From the NCBI GenBank assembly GCA_038501625.1, contig JAZAYU010000001.1, positions 8,523,377 through 8,587,376 of the forward strand: a stretch of DNA of 64,000 nucleotides, read 5' to 3'. Below are positions 57,901-63,536 of this stretch, one piece after another. Position numbers and translations under genes: made by a program. Within the stretch, counting starts at the first letter, position 1, and each line of letters opens with the position of its first letter. Under the pieces are notes generated by a model. It was not told the DNA's origin and searched no databases. It was given only the letters and a program-made list of their open reading frames with translations. The stretch is from Corbicula japonica (taxonomy: Eukaryota > Mollusca > Bivalvia > Venerida > Cyrenidae).

Positions 57901-60754
57901 CTGACGTGCAAGTGATATCTATTAGCATTGAATTTAAATTTTTGGAAATTGAGAGACTTTTGTAAGCTTTAGCAATGAAGGGTACCAGTCATGAAAGCAA
58001 TTTACAAGACGGTGGAACTCCTATATATGAATAACCAGGTCATCCAATGAGAGGATTACATTTACCTCAACAAACATAAGCGCGTGTAGATTAACCTAGT
58101 CTAACACAAAGGATTTTATTGTAATTGACCTTTGACCTACTGACCCCAAAATCAATAGGGGTCTTCTACTGGTCATGACCAACATTCATACCAAATATGA
58201 GGACAAAATCAATAGGGGTCTTGTACTGGTCATGACCAAACTCCACACCATATATTAGGACTGTATAAAAAAAACGTTGTCTAGTTATTGATCGAACAAG
58301 GTTTTTTGTTGTCTAGGCCACCGTGACCTTGACCTTTGACCTACTGACCCCAAAACCAATAGGGGTCTTCTACTGGTCACGACCAACTTCCACACCAAAT
58401 ATGAGGTCTGTATCACAAAGCGTTGTCTAGTTATTGATCGGACAAGGTTTTTGTATGCAAAGGCCACTGTGACCTTGACCTTTGACCTACTGACCCCAAA
58501 ATCAATAGGGGTCTTCTACTGGTCATGACCAACCTCCACACCAAATATGAGGACTGTATCACAAAGCGTTGTCTAGTTATTGATCGGACAAGGTTTTTGT
58601 GGTCAAGGCCACTGTGACCTTGACCTTTGACCTACTGACCCCAAAATCAATAGGGGTCTTCTACTGGTCATGACCAACCTCCACACCAAATATAAGGACT
58701 GTATCACAAAGCGTTGTCTAGTTATTGATCGGACAAGATGTGGTCTACGGACCGACCGACCGACTGACCGACCGACATGTGCAAAGCAATATACCCCCGC
58801 TTCTTCGAAGGGGGGCATAATAAGGTAAATGCCACATAACAAAAGAACATCTACAACAAGAAGCTGTGTTCGGAAAACACATGTATGCCCCCAGTAGCGA
58901 ATTTTGTGTTGATACAAATTTTAAATGACAGCACAGTGTTAAAACTGCAACAAAAATCACAAGTCTCGTGCCACAACCTGTACATAAAAAGAATTTAACA
59001 TAAAAATCAGGTAAAGTAACCTATAATCTAAGATTATAAAGTACAGATTATTCAAGACAGATTGCGACTTCGACAGAATTTATTGTAATTAATGCCTAGG
59101 CATTTAGTAGAAACACTAGAGAGGAAAGTATTGGAGTGGGCTTTAACTAGAGGCACATGATTGAAATCATGAAATATTCAACTTGCTGAAATAGTTTTAC
59201 CCTTTCTATAAGTACACAATGGGAAGATAACCCAAGCAATAAGGTAGCTAGAGTTATGTAATTTGTCAGGGTCATGACCTGTGCACTGTTATGTAAGTGT
59301 GTAAACTTTCATGCTAATGTTCTGTGCAGAAATTGAGAAGTATCCTACTTGCCACAACCGGTTAACCATTTCTCTAGGAACAAAATGGGGAGATAACCAT
59401 AGAAATATGGAAGCCAGAGTTATGTAACTTGTCAGGTCATGACATGTGAACTGTTAAGTAAGTGTGTAAACTTTCATGCCAATTCTTTATGTAGACTGAG
59501 AAATATCAAACTTGCCACAACAGGTTAACCATTTCTTTAAGTACAAATTGGGGAGATAACCCAGGAAATACGGTACCTAGAGTTCTGTAACTTGTCAAGG
59601 TCATGATCTATGCACTGTTAAGTAAGAGTGTAAACTTTCAACCCAATGCCCCTTGTAGAAATTGAGCAATATCCAACTTGTCGAATCAGGTTGACCATTT
59701 ATCTCCAAGTACAAAATTGGCAGATAACCCTCGAAATAAGGTAGCCAGAGTTATGTAACTTGTTAGGGTCATGACTGGTGCACTGTTCAGTAAGTGTGAA
59801 AACTTAAACCCAAAAACTATGGTAGCCAGAGTTATGTAACTTGTTAGGGTTATGACCTTTGCACTGTTCAGTTAGTTTGTAAACTTTCATGCCCATGCTC
59901 TTTGTAGAAATTGAAAAATATCCAACTTGCCAAAACAGGTTAACCATTTTTCTAAGTACAAAATGGGGAGATAACCCAAGAAATAAGGTAGCCAGAGTTA
60001 TGTAACTTGTCAGGGTCATCACCCATGAACTGTTAAGTAAGTGTGTGAACTTTCAAGCCAATGCTAATTGTAGAAATTGAAAAATATCCAACTTGCCGAA
60101 ACAGGTTAACCATTTTTCTAAGTACAAAATGGGGAGATAATCCAAGAAATTAGGTAGCCAGAGTTATGTAACTTGTCAGGGTCATCACCCATAAACTGTA
60201 AAGTAAGTATGTAAACTTTCAATTCAATGCTCTTTGTAGAAATTGAGAAATATCCAACTTGCCGAAAAAGGTTAACCGGACGGAAGTACGGACGGACGGT
60301 TAAATCACTAGATGCCGGGGGCATAAAAATAGTCAAGGTGCACAGCATGATAATTCTCAGAACACCATCAAATGTTATGTAGGAAAATCTGCACACAATT
60401 TAAAAATCATTAAAACAAAAATTTTCCATCGCATTTCCCTTTCGATAAAATATTAACTGAACAGCCAGGAAAACTTATTAATCAGACATTATAAAAGATG
60501 TATAACCAAATTCTGCAAAGGTATTGCCTTTTAATCCATTCATTGATCAAAGCAATGTTTTGCTTGTATTGACTGACTGAATAGTAAACTTGGGAACTCA
60601 TCAGACTTCACCATTATGCAGACTGGTAAAGAAGTATAGTTAGTGACATATATCTCACCTCCACAAGCTGATCCTTAAGTCTACGAGTTTCATCTTCACT
60701 GTTCTTTAACTTCATCTTCAGTTGTGGAAGCTCTGTATCTTTCAATTTCTCCAT
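30926..60754 (-). CDS. RAD50: RAD50, C-terminal half (15 exons; 5' part outside window)
   Basis: RAD50 is the ATPase and coiled-coil subunit of the MRE11-RAD50-NBS1 complex, which tethers and processes DNA double-strand breaks. Exons in coding order: 60659-60754, 57348-57495, 55909-55966, 54946-55177, 54245-54325, 51988-52046, 49464-49611, 48906-49079, 45943-46068, 43379-43431, 34606-34691, 33563-33705, 33072-33205, 32006-32131, 30926-30974. All have GT-AG borders and compatible phases, and together give 570 residues. The first part is the second coiled-coil arm. The last third is the ATPase C lobe, with signature [16 protein letters not shown], Walker [15 protein letters not shown] and H-loop [12 protein letters not shown]. 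As I recall vertebrate RAD50 (about 1310 residues), the visible part begins near residue 745, after the zinc hook. Walker A, the first coiled coil and the CXXC hook are absent. A candidate ATTAAA lies at 30793-30798 (minus). The frame is intact, so a working gene is likely. Confidence 0.97.
31176..31623 (+). repeat. Segment duplicated at 63537-64000
   Basis: This stretch of the last RAD50 intron reappears with few changes at the right edge of the window, in the same orientation. The copy has a 16-base insertion after GACAATGA. The segment includes foldback MITE A2. Confidence 0.92.
31250..31385. mobile_element. Foldback MITE family A, copy A2 (near-perfect hairpin)
   Basis: AAGGTTATAAAACTGAGCAT, then GGAAACCAGTCTCAAATCTC, then AAGCATCTGATTGGCTGAAA and TGGCGACTAG is followed by its reverse complement. 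The whole element forms one stem of about 65 base pairs with almost no loop. It encodes no protein. Confidence 0.9.
32006..32131 (-). CDS. RAD50: RAD50 exon with H-loop
   Basis: It encodes [20 protein letters not shown] and then [21 protein letters not shown]. The histidine of ITHDE is the ABC switch (H-loop) residue. The acceptor is CCCCAG; the donor is GTAGTAAG. The exon is preceded by a two-base split of the glutamate codon. Confidence 0.97.
32428..32684. mobile_element. MITE family B, copy 3 (diverged)
   Basis: It starts TTAACCTTTTCCTCCATGGG and ends CCATGGAGTAAGAGGTTAA. The inner GGATCCGGATCAGCTTACAT and TTGATCTGGATCTACACTGG blocks are family B. It lies in a RAD50 intron. Confidence 0.7.
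33072..33205 (-). CDS. RAD50: RAD50 exon with Walker B and D-loop
   Basis: It encodes [20 protein letters not shown], then [20 protein letters not shown]. The glutamate in LALDEP is the catalytic base of ABC ATPases, and NLD is the D-loop. The donor is GTAATAAG; reading through it would give a stop at once. Confidence 0.98.
33563..33705 (-). CDS. RAD50: RAD50 exon with ABC signature motif
   Basis: It encodes [20 protein letters not shown], then [20 protein letters not shown], then RCSAGQK. The serine of RCSAGQK contacts the ATP bound to the partner subunit. The acceptor is TAACAG and the donor is GTAACTGG. Confidence 0.98.
33752..33980. mobile_element. MITE family B, copy 4
   Basis: It starts TTAACCCTTTCCTGTACAGA and ends ATATCCAGGAATAGGTTAA. 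The inner GATCCAGATCAGCCGACTGA and GATCAGACGGCACGGATGTG blocks are strongly palindromic. It lies 47 bases upstream (in coding sense) of the signature-motif exon. Confidence 0.75.
34486..34580. mobile_element. Foldback MITE family A, copy A3 with deleted left arm
   Basis: It starts AAGGTTATAAAGCTGAGATT, keeps GGAAACCAGTCGCCATTTCA and ends CTCAGTTTTATAACCTT. About forty bases of the left arm are missing, so it can no longer form a full hairpin. Confidence 0.8.
34606..34691 (-). CDS. RAD50: RAD50 exon, base of coiled coil
   Basis: It encodes [20 protein letters not shown] and WRQTYRGH, closely matching the conserved segment where the second coiled coil meets the ATPase lobe. The acceptor is TTTCAG; the donor GTAGAG splits an aspartate codon. 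Confidence 0.97.
34960..35225 (-). repeat. tRNA-like repeat remnants, two diverged copies
   Basis: On the minus strand, about 34975-35060 carries CCAGCTAGCTCAGTTGGTAG, a D-arm/A-box word, but no good B box. A second block at about 35155-35225 shares the order CCGTACCA, GGCAATAGGGCCTA or GACAGTGCCTAACC, then CATTCAGTTCCGACA or CATGCAATTCCGACA. These look like old tRNA-derived SINE copies. Confidence 0.4.
35242..35325 (+). repeat. AAAGTAGGA motif cluster, left
   Basis: Five copies of AAAGTAGGA or AAATAGGA occur within 80 bases. The same motif forms a second cluster at 42978-43082. Confidence 0.75.
35531..35720 (+). repeat. Long inverted repeat, left arm
   Basis: Its words ATAGACTAGATTCTGAA, GGGCCGACAAGATATACTTT, GGCCTGCAAAGAAAATTTTA and AAAATAAGGGGAGATAACTC recur in the same order, inverted, at 41035-41200. 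The pair bounds about 5.7 kb of the largest RAD50 intron. Confidence 0.7.
36231..36347. mobile_element. Foldback MITE C
   Basis: TAACCCGTCAGATTACTTCA at the left is matched by TGAAGCAATCTGACGGGTTA at the right, and the inner GGAGTAATTGCC and GGCAATAACT also pair. It is 117 bases long, with no open frame. Confidence 0.8.
37071..37173. repeat. Perfect 41-bp stem hairpin
   Basis: The arm 37071-37111 (GGATAGAGTCTATTAAGACG, then TTTCTATAGAAAATAGAAGC, then C) is exactly complementary to 37133-37173, with a 21-base loop. Related words (GAAGTTGCC, CAACTTCTAAG, ACATTTGTAG) recur to 37345, suggesting a larger element of about 280 bases. Confidence 0.9.
38537..39146 (-). mobile_element. Pearl-like element, minus orientation
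   Basis: On the minus strand, it begins ACTAGAGATATGACAGAGAT followed by GCCCCCAC and ends with a GGAC-type run, then AGAGTGGGGGCATAAAAA. Two to three core units carry GTCGCA, TGAAACTTTACAGGCATGTT and TTGTTTTTGGGCCACACCTG. The subterminal and terminal GCCCCCA/TGGGGGC words pair, as in the other elements of the group. Confidence 0.65.
39147..41034. other. RAD50 intron, no element recognised
   Basis: This is AT-rich intron sequence inside the inverted-repeat pair. Open frames of 60-80 codons lack homology that I recognise and have no splice support. Confidence 0.5.
41035..41200 (-). repeat. Long inverted repeat, right arm
   Basis: This is the inverted counterpart of 35531-35720, ending AGAATCTAGACTATTA. 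The arms have diverged, so the element or duplication that made them is old. Confidence 0.7.
41440..41575 (+). mobile_element. Pearl-like 3' end fragment
   Basis: It ends with TATGCCTCAGACTTCGTGGG then GGCATAAAAA, the hairpin-plus-GCATAA terminus of this group. The rest of the element is missing or unrecognisable. Confidence 0.45.
41576..42977. other. RAD50 intron, nothing recognised
   Basis: No gene or clear element is seen. Short local duplications occur, such as ATAAAATACCTTATGTAAAG repeated at about 42270-42320. Confidence 0.45.
42978..43082 (+). repeat. AAAGTAGGA motif cluster, right
   Basis: At least seven copies of AAAGTAGGA, AATAGTAGGA or AAACTAGGA occur in 105 bases, in the same orientation as the left cluster at 35242-35325. 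GACCGCTTGACAGC follows; GGCTGTCAAGTGATC precedes the left cluster, inverted. Confidence 0.75.
43379..43431 (-). CDS. RAD50: RAD50 exon, short coiled-coil segment
   Basis: It encodes [17 protein letters not shown], matching the conserved TTEL..DLD.YYKTLD stretch. This 53-base exon is separated from the next exon downstream by an 8.7-kb intron full of repeats, the largest seen here. Confidence 0.96.
44138..45299 (+). pseudogene. mariner transposase, two nonsense codons, one intron
   Basis: The product would cut and paste the element by a DDD catalytic triad. Visible parts, in order: an N-terminal helix-turn-helix region ([19 protein letters not shown]), a [10 protein letters not shown] motif equivalent to the mariner WVPHEL, first aspartate in TADETW, second in HQDNAPCH, third in [14 protein letters not shown]. 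The last two are 34 residues apart. Exon 1 spans 44138-44818 and exon 2 spans 44928-45299; joined they give 350 codons, the usual mariner length. TGA at 44705-44707 and TAA at 45210-45212 break the frame, so it cannot make a full transposase. The 109 bases between the exons look like a spliceosomal intron. Confidence 0.9.
44819..44927 (+). other. Apparent spliceosomal intron inside the transposase
   Basis: The 109-base AT-rich segment begins GTAACAC and ends TTCCGTTACAG, sits at phase 0, and its removal restores the mariner length and the YYKQ-VIQRHL junction. ACAGGT occurs at both borders as a direct repeat. An insertion that mimics an intron is the alternative. Confidence 0.65.
45721..45857. 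mobile_element. Foldback MITE family A, copy A4
   Basis: GAGATTATAAAACTGAGTCT, then GGAAACCAGTCTCAAATCTC and TGGCGACTGG, is followed by the inverted half ending TCAGTTTTATATTCTT. The stem is nearly complete. It lies 85 bases from a RAD50 exon. Confidence 0.88.
45943..46068 (-). CDS. RAD50: RAD50 coiled-coil exon
   Basis: It encodes 42 residues including [10 protein letters not shown] and [14 protein letters not shown]; the latter matches the conserved EEKYR segment before TTEL. The acceptor is TTGTAG, the donor is GTAAAC, and both borders are phase 0. Confidence 0.95.
46069..47741. other. RAD50 intron, nothing recognised
   Basis: AT-rich intron sequence without a recognisable repeat or gene. 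Confidence 0.5.
47742..48832 (+). mobile_element. Pearl-like element, AAGAGGGTCC family
   Basis: The 5' end is AAGAGGGTCCATAGGACCCT, a hairpin, followed by GGGTTGCTCACCTGTCAAC. About five core units of ~160 bases follow (GGTTTTAGAGAAGAAGATTT, GACCCCTGGGACGGGGCCAT, TAATTTGAACAA). The 3' end has GACGGATGGACGG, then the hairpin AGCTCACCTTGTCACTACGT then GACAGGTGAGCT. The subterminal GCTCACCTGTC is complementary to GACAGGTGAGC. There is no coding capacity. Confidence 0.75.
48906..49079 (-). CDS. RAD50: RAD50 coiled-coil exon
   Basis: It encodes 58 charged, heptad-like residues starting [20 protein letters not shown]. The acceptor is TTGCAG, the donor is GTAATA, and both borders are phase 0. Confidence 0.93.
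49464..49611 (-). CDS. RAD50: RAD50 coiled-coil exon next to the minisatellite
   Basis: It encodes [20 protein letters not shown] and a further 29 coiled-coil residues. The acceptor is AATTACAG, immediately followed by TTACAACCAGTCTGGTAAAG. The last intron bases and first 16 exon bases recur about thirty-three times in the upstream intron (49612-50545). This proximal AG is supported because it keeps phase with the exon at 51988-52046. Confidence 0.93.
49612..50545 (+). repeat. 28-bp minisatellite copying a RAD50 splice acceptor
   Basis: About 33 units read AAACCAGACTGGTTGTAACT, then GTAATGGT on the plus strand. On the coding strand, each carries ATTACAG-TTAYAACCAGTCTGGT, the end of the intron and start of the exon at 49464-49611. 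A longer copy of the exon start (GTCTGTCAGCTTTACCAGAC, then TGGTTGTAACTG) lies at 49797-49828. The array seems to have grown from the junction. Confidence 0.93.
50551..51752 (+). mobile_element. Pearl-like element, ACTAGAATTATC family
   Basis: The 5' end is ACTAGAATTATCACTGAAAG, with hairpin ATCACTGAAAGTGAT, then TAAATACCCCC. Six to seven core units of ~150 bases carry TAACAGTGACCTTGACC and CAGGCCCCAAAGTCGAACCT. The 3' end has CCGACCGACCGACAGACCGA, then TATACCCCCTCAAACTTCGT then TTGTTGGGGTATA. It is related at the termini to 22271-26704, but with a different core. Confidence 0.75.
51777..51823. repeat. Foldback MITE family A, internal-deletion remnant
   Basis: AAGATCTGAGAATGGTGTCC, then ATTCTCAGTTTTATAATCTT, keeps only the outer parts of a family A element. 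Confidence 0.5.
51988..52046 (-). CDS. RAD50: RAD50 coiled-coil exon
   Basis: It encodes [19 protein letters not shown]. The acceptor is TTTCAG, the donor is GTAGAC, and the exon ends after two bases of a serine codon. It is small and recognised mainly by phase and by the VKN...DI pattern. Confidence 0.88.
52199..53917 (+). mobile_element. Pearl-like element with dimeric core array
   Basis: The 5' end is CTAGAAATGTGTCCATAGGA, with hairpin GTGTCCATAGGACAC, then GGATGCCCCCGC. Ten core units of ~150 bases each carry AGTAACAGTGACCTTGACCT, then TGGACCTA. They alternate between two subtypes (CGCCTTGTCATGGTGAACAT and GTCTTGATATGGTGAA), so the true period is about 300. The 3' end has ACACTGACACACTGACACAC, then a hairpin ending GGCGGGGGCATAAAAA. 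Confidence 0.8.
54245..54325 (-). CDS. RAD50: RAD50 coiled-coil exon
   Basis: It encodes [20 protein letters not shown] and LDAAKAE. The acceptor is TTTCAG, the donor is GTATGA, and both borders are phase 0. Confidence 0.92.
54946..55177 (-). CDS. RAD50: RAD50 coiled-coil exon, longest
   Basis: It encodes 77 residues including [20 protein letters not shown] and [20 protein letters not shown], aligned in my reading with the vertebrate segment ending in EQIQHLK...ELKSEKL. The acceptor is TTCCAG and the donor is GTGGTT. Confidence 0.95.
55909..55966 (-). CDS. RAD50: RAD50 coiled-coil exon, short
   Basis: It encodes [18 protein letters not shown], with split codons at both ends that give aspartate and valine when joined to its neighbours. 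The acceptor is TTGCAG and the donor is GTGAGT. Confidence 0.92.
56166..57313. mobile_element. Non-autonomous hAT transposon, 1148 bp
   Basis: The termini TAGGGATGGGAAC and GTTCCCATCCCTA are inverted repeats. The flanks carry an 8-base target duplication, CTAAATAG (56158-56165 and 57314-57321), diagnostic of hAT elements. Subterminal palindromic words around TATCCGGATATCCGAATATT recur at both ends. No transposase frame is present. It sits in the RAD50 intron 34 bases from the 57348-57495 exon. Confidence 0.92.
57348..57495 (-). CDS. RAD50: RAD50 coiled-coil exon
   Basis: It encodes 49 residues starting [20 protein letters not shown] and including [20 protein letters not shown] then AKLSGG, matching the conserved IMERF...KIAQQAAKLQG region. 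The acceptor is CTGCAG and the donor is GTAACT. Confidence 0.96.
57540..57772. mobile_element. MITE family B, copy 6 (diverged)
   Basis: TCTTTACCTATTCCTAGGGA and GCAGTAAAAGTTAAT are eroded ends; GATCCAGATCAGCCAGCACA and GATGATCTGTATCTACACTG mark the family. Confidence 0.6.
57867..58823 (+). mobile_element. Pearl-like element, AAGAGGTGTTTG family
   Basis: The 5' end is AACAAGAGGTGTTTGTCAAA then CACAAATGCCCCCC, with hairpin GTGTTTGTCAAACAC. Core units of ~146 bases carry AATCAATAGGGGTCTTCTAC, GGACTGTATCACAAAGCGTT and GTGACCTTGACCTTTGACCT. The 3' end has CGACCGACCGACTGACCGAC, then CTTCGAAGGGGGGCATAATAA. It lies in a RAD50 intron. Confidence 0.78.
58852..60330 (+). mobile_element. Pearl-like element, AAGAAGCTGTGTTC family
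   Basis: The 5' end is AACAAGAAGCTGTGTTCGGA, with hairpin GTGTTCGGAAAACAC, then ATGTATGCCCCCA. About seven core units of ~165 bases carry CATTTTTCTAAGTACAAAAT, GGGGAGATAACCCA and AGCCAGAGTTATGTAACTTG. The 3' end has GGACGGAAGTACGGACGGAC, then CCGGGGGCATAAAAA. Confidence 0.78.
60659..60754 (-). CDS. RAD50: RAD50 first visible exon
   Basis: It encodes [20 protein letters not shown] and [12 protein letters not shown]. The acceptor TTTAAG is less usual but leaves phase 0. The leading methionine is internal, not the start of the protein. The next exon upstream (the zinc-hook side) is not found up to the gap. Confidence 0.88.
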
Positions 60755-61092
60755 CTTAAACACGAGATATATATACCGGTATATAGCAGAACCAAGCCAA
60801 CAGTAATTGTTAATTTTTGCACATTTTGATTTTTCTATTAACCTTTAGTGCAAGACACATGCTATAAATTAAGACAAGATTTTCAGGCCAGAGATGACAC
60901 TGGAAATCGGTCTTATGTATCATGAAAAAAGAATAGATTTGGCCTATCAGAATTCTTTCCATTTCAGCCTCGATATCACATGTATGTAAAGGAAATAGCT
61001 GTTGCCATGCCTACTACACTAAAGATTATTATTCATTACATGGCTAACAGTGTTGATATACATGCACACTTTTTGTTTCATCAGTTTTTTTT

Positions 61093-61175
61093 TAACCAAG
61101 ATGCAACCAGTGTAGATCTAGATCAGATGGCATGGATGTGCCTGCTGATCTGGATCTACACAGGTCGCACATGCA
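61093..61175. repeat. MITE family B fragment
   Basis: AACCAAGATGCAACCAGTGT, AGATCTAGATCAGATGGCAT and GCTGATCTGGATCTACACAG match half of family B. No ends are preserved. Confidence 0.5.
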
Positions 61176-61210
61176 TTGAAAGCTGTATCAGGGTTGCCAG
61201 CACCAAGGAC

Positions 61211-61420
61211 AAACAAGAAGCTGTGTTCGGAAAACACATATGCCCCCAGTAGCGAAGTTTGTAACGATACCAATTTTAAATGATAGCACTGTGTTAAAAC
61301 TGCAACTAAAATGACAAGTTAGTTCTAAATAATGAAAATAACCGTCTGGTGCCAGAACCTGTACATGAAAAGAATTTATCATAACAAGAGCCAGTCGGAA
61401 ACACATTTAAAACTGGGCTT
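61211..61420 (+). mobile_element. 5' end of a second AAGAAGCTGTGTTC element
   Basis: It repeats the first 200 bases of the element at 58852 with small changes (AACAAGAAGCTGTGTTCGGA, then CACATATGCCCCCAGTAGCG). Matching core units resume at about 62430, so the GT-rich repeat at 61620-62275 may interrupt one element. Confidence 0.65.
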
Positions 61421-61619
61421 CATTTAAACTGGGGAGTGATTCAGGAGTTTATGACACCCAACACACACACATGAACAAAAGTTTCTTAATCCAAGTTAGG
61501 AAATCAATAAATTACAGTTACTTTATTATTGTAGTTTTTTTTAGAGGGTTTACACAACCCAGTCCATACACCCCTGATCCCACACCCATCAACCCACTAT
61601 CCCTGCCCACCTATAGTGA

Positions 61620-62275
61620 TGTGGTGGGGTGTGGTGTAGTATAGTAAGGTATGGTATGCTGGTTGTTGTCGGTGGTGGTGTGGGTGTTGTTGCTGTTGTT
61701 GGTATTGTTGTTGGTAATGTTGTGTGTTGTTGGTGGTGTTGCTGCTGTTGTTGGTCTAGTTGTCAGTGTTGTTGTTGGTGTTGTCAGTTGTTGGTGTTGT
61801 TGATGCTATTGTTGTTGGTTGTTGGTGATGCTATTGTTGTTGGTGGTGGTGTTGTTGTTGGTGCTGTTGTTGACGGTGTTGTTGGTGCTGTTGTTGACGG
61901 TGTTGTTGGTGGTGTTGTTGACGGTGTTATTGGTGGTGTTGTTGACGGTATTATTGTTGGTGGTGTGGTGGGGTGGTGGTGTGGTGTGAGATGGGGTGGT
62001 GTGGTGGGGGTGGTGGGGGGTGGTGGTGGTGTGGGGGTGGTGGTGGTGTGGTGGTGGTGTGTGGTGTGGTGTGGTTTGGTTTGGTATGGAGTGGTGTGGT
62101 GTGGTGTGGTGTGGAGTGGAGTGGTGTGGTGTGGTGTGGTGTGGTGTGGTGTGGTGTGGTGTGGTGTGGTGTGGTGTGGTGTGGTATGGTATGGTATGGT
62201 ATGGTATGGTATGGTATGGTATGGTATGGTATGGTATGGTATGGTATGGTATGGTATGGTATAGTATAGTATAGT
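61620..62275 (+). repeat. GT-rich microsatellite: GTTGTTGGTG, then GGTGT, then GGTAT
   Basis: The block changes motif from left to right: TGTTGTTGGTG-type repeats to about 61960, mixed GGTGG, then pure (GGTGT)n to about 62185, then (GGTAT)n. Several frames stay open on both strands because five-base repeats without stops read through; none is a gene. The GG spacing would allow two-tetrad G-quadruplexes. Confidence 0.95.
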
Positions 62276-62429
62276 AACCACTCAACACTTTCACCAAAGT
62301 ATGTTAAGTACATCTGTTTTAAACCTTTTCTATAGCATTACCTTAGAAAAACACTAACATTGAAACTTTAACCAAAATTTCTAAGTCTTAATTCTAATTT
62401 CTAAGCGAAAAAGCGCAAAAATCAAATAA

Positions 62430-62997
62430 AACAAGTTAACCATTTATATCCTAGTATAAAATGGGGAGATAATCCCAGAAAAAAGGTAGCCAGACTTACG
62501 TAACTTGTGAGGATCATCATCTGTGCACTGTTAAGTATGTATGTAAACTTTAATGCCAGATCTCTTTGTGGATATTGCGAAATATCCAACATGCCGAAAT
62601 AAGTTAACCATTTTCTAAGTACAAAAAGGGGAGATAACACCAGAAATAAGGTACCCAGAGTTATGTAACTTGTCAGTGTCATGACCTGTGAACTGTTAAG
62701 TAAGTGTGTTAACTTTCATGCCAATGCTCTTTGTAGAAATTCAGAAATATCCAACTTGCCGAAAAATGTTAACCACTTATCTCTAGGTACAAATTGGGGA
62801 GAAAACCCCGAATTAAGATAGCCAGAGTTATGTAACTTGTTAAGAGTCATACCCTGTACACTGTATATTAAGTTTGTAAACTTTCATGCTAATGATCTTT
62901 GTAGAAATGGAAAAATATCCAACTTGCCGAAACAGGTTAACCATTTTTCTAAGTATAAAAAGGGGAGATAACACCAGAAATAAGGTACCCAGAGTTA
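62430..62997 (+). repeat. ~165-bp core units of the AAGAAGCTGTGTTC family
   Basis: Three to four units (CATTTTCTAAGTACAAAAAG, GGGGAGATAAC, AGCCAGAGTTATGTAACTTG) run into the assembly gap, so the array is incomplete. Confidence 0.8.
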
Positions 62998-63497
62998 NNN
63001 NNNNNNNNNNNNNNNNNNNNNNNNNNNNNNNNNNNNNNNNNNNNNNNNNNNNNNNNNNNNNNNNNNNNNNNNNNNNNNNNNNNNNNNNNNNNNNNNNNNN
63101 NNNNNNNNNNNNNNNNNNNNNNNNNNNNNNNNNNNNNNNNNNNNNNNNNNNNNNNNNNNNNNNNNNNNNNNNNNNNNNNNNNNNNNNNNNNNNNNNNNNN
63201 NNNNNNNNNNNNNNNNNNNNNNNNNNNNNNNNNNNNNNNNNNNNNNNNNNNNNNNNNNNNNNNNNNNNNNNNNNNNNNNNNNNNNNNNNNNNNNNNNNNN
63301 NNNNNNNNNNNNNNNNNNNNNNNNNNNNNNNNNNNNNNNNNNNNNNNNNNNNNNNNNNNNNNNNNNNNNNNNNNNNNNNNNNNNNNNNNNNNNNNNNNNN
63401 NNNNNNNNNNNNNNNNNNNNNNNNNNNNNNNNNNNNNNNNNNNNNNNNNNNNNNNNNNNNNNNNNNNNNNNNNNNNNNNNNNNNNNNNNNNNNNNNN
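62998..63497. other. Assembly gap of 500 N
   Basis: Exactly 500 unknown bases, a conventional scaffold-gap size, so its true length is unknown. It starts inside a tandem array, a usual cause of breaks. RAD50 exons encoding the zinc hook could lie here. Confidence 0.98.
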
Positions 63498-63536
63498 ATG
63501 GGCATTCCTGCGACCTTAAGACGAGCTAGAGCTCGA

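Noticed and set aside
61629..62313. Long open frames on both strands in the GGTGT/GGTAT tract
   Set aside because: Simple repeats without stop codons read open in several frames; the predicted proteins are pure low complexity.
60755..62997. Further upstream RAD50 exons
   Set aside because: I searched the minus strand for zinc-hook or coiled-coil exons with splice borders and found none before the gap.
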